This document shows positions 14,841-15,277 of a stretch of 15,277 nt of DNA, piece by piece (within the stretch, counting starts at the first letter, position 1; every line of letters begins with the position of its first letter). Origin of the DNA: UBA9926 sp023261215 (lineage in GTDB: Bacteria > Pseudomonadota > Gammaproteobacteria > Pseudomonadales > Azotimanducaceae); contig JAYPYV010000059.1 of NCBI GenBank assembly GCA_038136035.1, positions 1 to 15,277 of the forward strand. The letters run 5' to 3'. Made by a program: the position numbers and the translations under genes. The notes beneath the pieces were generated by a model, which searched no databases, was not told the origin of the DNA, and saw only the letters and a list, made by a program, of their open reading frames with translations.

Positions 14841-15273
14841 TTTGCAGCGTCAGTTGGGTAATGCTTTGTCGTGCTGCTTGAATTCGAGCAGGGTGGGAAA
14901 CCCATGGGTTCTCAGCGCCCATCGCAAATGCAGCCTCTCGTTTACTGGCGATGAACTCTCGTCTTCCTAAAGGCGACTAACTCATCGCTCTTCTCATGTC
15001 TCCATAAAATTACCTTTACGTTAACGTAAAGTAAAGAGTCCATTTCATTAACGTTTCGTACTGCAATGATTGACTGCCCAAACAAGCAAGCATGAATGCG
15101 AGGTCCGAGCACAAAACTTGGGGTGAGGCGCTTGTGGGCCGGGCTTTGGAGCTGAGGCTTTGGGCTCTGGCGCGGACAGTAACGCCAAAAAGGCAAAGGC
15201 GCGCGCCTGATCCCGGCGGTTCGGCGGGCGCCGGCCGATCAAATGGAACAAAGTACCGTAGGAGGGTACAACC
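14841..15273. other. Intergenic region between liuR and the divergent right-edge gene
   Basis: A 433-bp region. On the minus strand it holds the liuR promoter and a leader of about 155 bases. The leader has a perfect 12-bp palindrome AACCCATGGGTT at 14899-14910. To the right, on the plus strand, it has GC-rich dyads (GGCGCGCGCC near 15199, and CCGGCG paired with CGCCGG near 15213-15234) just before the start of the next gene. A 75-codon minus-strand frame through it has no family resemblance. Confidence 0.6.
15007..15035 (-). promoter_or_regulatory. liuR promoter with LiuR operator palindrome
   Basis: On the minus strand TTTACT (15030-15035) and TAATTT (15007-15012) are separated by 17 bp (18 or 19 bp if -35 is read as CTTTAC or TCTTTA). 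The spacer is almost filled by the perfect 18-bp palindrome CTTTACGTTAACGTAAAG (15014-15031). A dyad between -35 and -10 with stretched spacing is the typical MerR-family target, and the TACGTTAACGTA-like core matches my memory of published proteobacterial LiuR sites. The palindrome is certain; its role as an autoregulatory site is inferred. Confidence 0.82.
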
Positions 15274-15277
15274 ATGT
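15274..15277 (+). CDS. Start of a plus-strand gene running off the right edge
   Basis: ATG at 15274 is preceded by AGGAGGG (15260-15266) with a 7-base spacer, a near-ideal ribosome binding site. Only the start codon and one further base are visible, so the product is unknown. It is divergent from liuR, about 433 bp away. Confidence 0.55.

Noticed and set aside
15048..15275. Minus-strand 75-codon frame at the right edge
   Set aside because: Composition is Pro/Arg-rich with no family resemblance, it covers the liuR promoter -35 side, and its start overlaps the strong ribosome binding site region of the plus-strand gene.

Overview
The window looks like a chromosomal scaffold from an aerobic, probably marine gammaproteobacterium that degrades lipids and hydrocarbons. 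The base composition is moderate (mid-50s % GC by eye). The gene content fits this: a CYP153-type alkane hydroxylase, a FATP-like acyl-CoA synthetase, a MerR-type LiuR regulator with a leucine/isovalerate degradation operon, and an MFE-2-like short-chain dehydrogenase. The lineage assignment is inference. Two runs of exactly 100 N, each flanked by identical 55-base copies, mark this as a draft scaffold.

Left part (1-2817): the 3' bulk of a CYP153 cytochrome P450 (+; its frame is open to the window edge) converges on an alpha/beta hydrolase (-), and the two overlap tail-to-tail by 90 bp. A short SRPBCC/AHSA1-type protein (+) is divergent from the hydrolase.

Middle (2818-8471): a convergent intergenic region carries two back-to-back degenerate T-rich tandem arrays (17-bp then 14-bp units) that contain the first assembly gap. 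Four minus-strand genes follow: an amidase-signature hydrolase, a FATP/FadD-like acyl-CoA synthetase, a two-CBS-domain protein and a pyridoxamine-5'-phosphate-oxidase-fold protein. They are separated by 140-440 bp, so they are probably separate transcription units.

Right part (8472-15277): an SDR dehydrogenase (+), split by the second assembly gap, diverges from the oxidase-fold gene across a 116-bp spacer with a near-perfect inverted repeat. It converges on a compact minus-strand operon transcribed from about 15000 to 9627: liuR (MerR regulator), liuA (isovaleryl-CoA dehydrogenase), liuB and liuD (3-methylcrotonyl-CoA carboxylase beta and alpha). An 18-bp perfect palindrome sits between plausible -35 and -10 elements of the liuR promoter, the usual MerR-family arrangement. 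At the right edge a plus-strand gene begins with a strong ribosome binding site, but only four bases of it are visible.

Functional reading: CYP153 would hydroxylate medium-chain alkanes or acyl chains, the synthetase would activate the resulting fatty acids, and the SDR would act on hydroxyacyl-CoA-like intermediates. The liu operon takes isovaleryl-CoA (from leucine) to 3-methylglutaconyl-CoA. The hydratase (liuC) and lyase (liuE) needed to finish that pathway are absent from the window. I found no mobile element, CRISPR array, phage gene, rRNA or tRNA. Most of the window is ordinary catabolic chromosome; the least explained parts are the T-rich arrays and a few palindromic intergenic sites.
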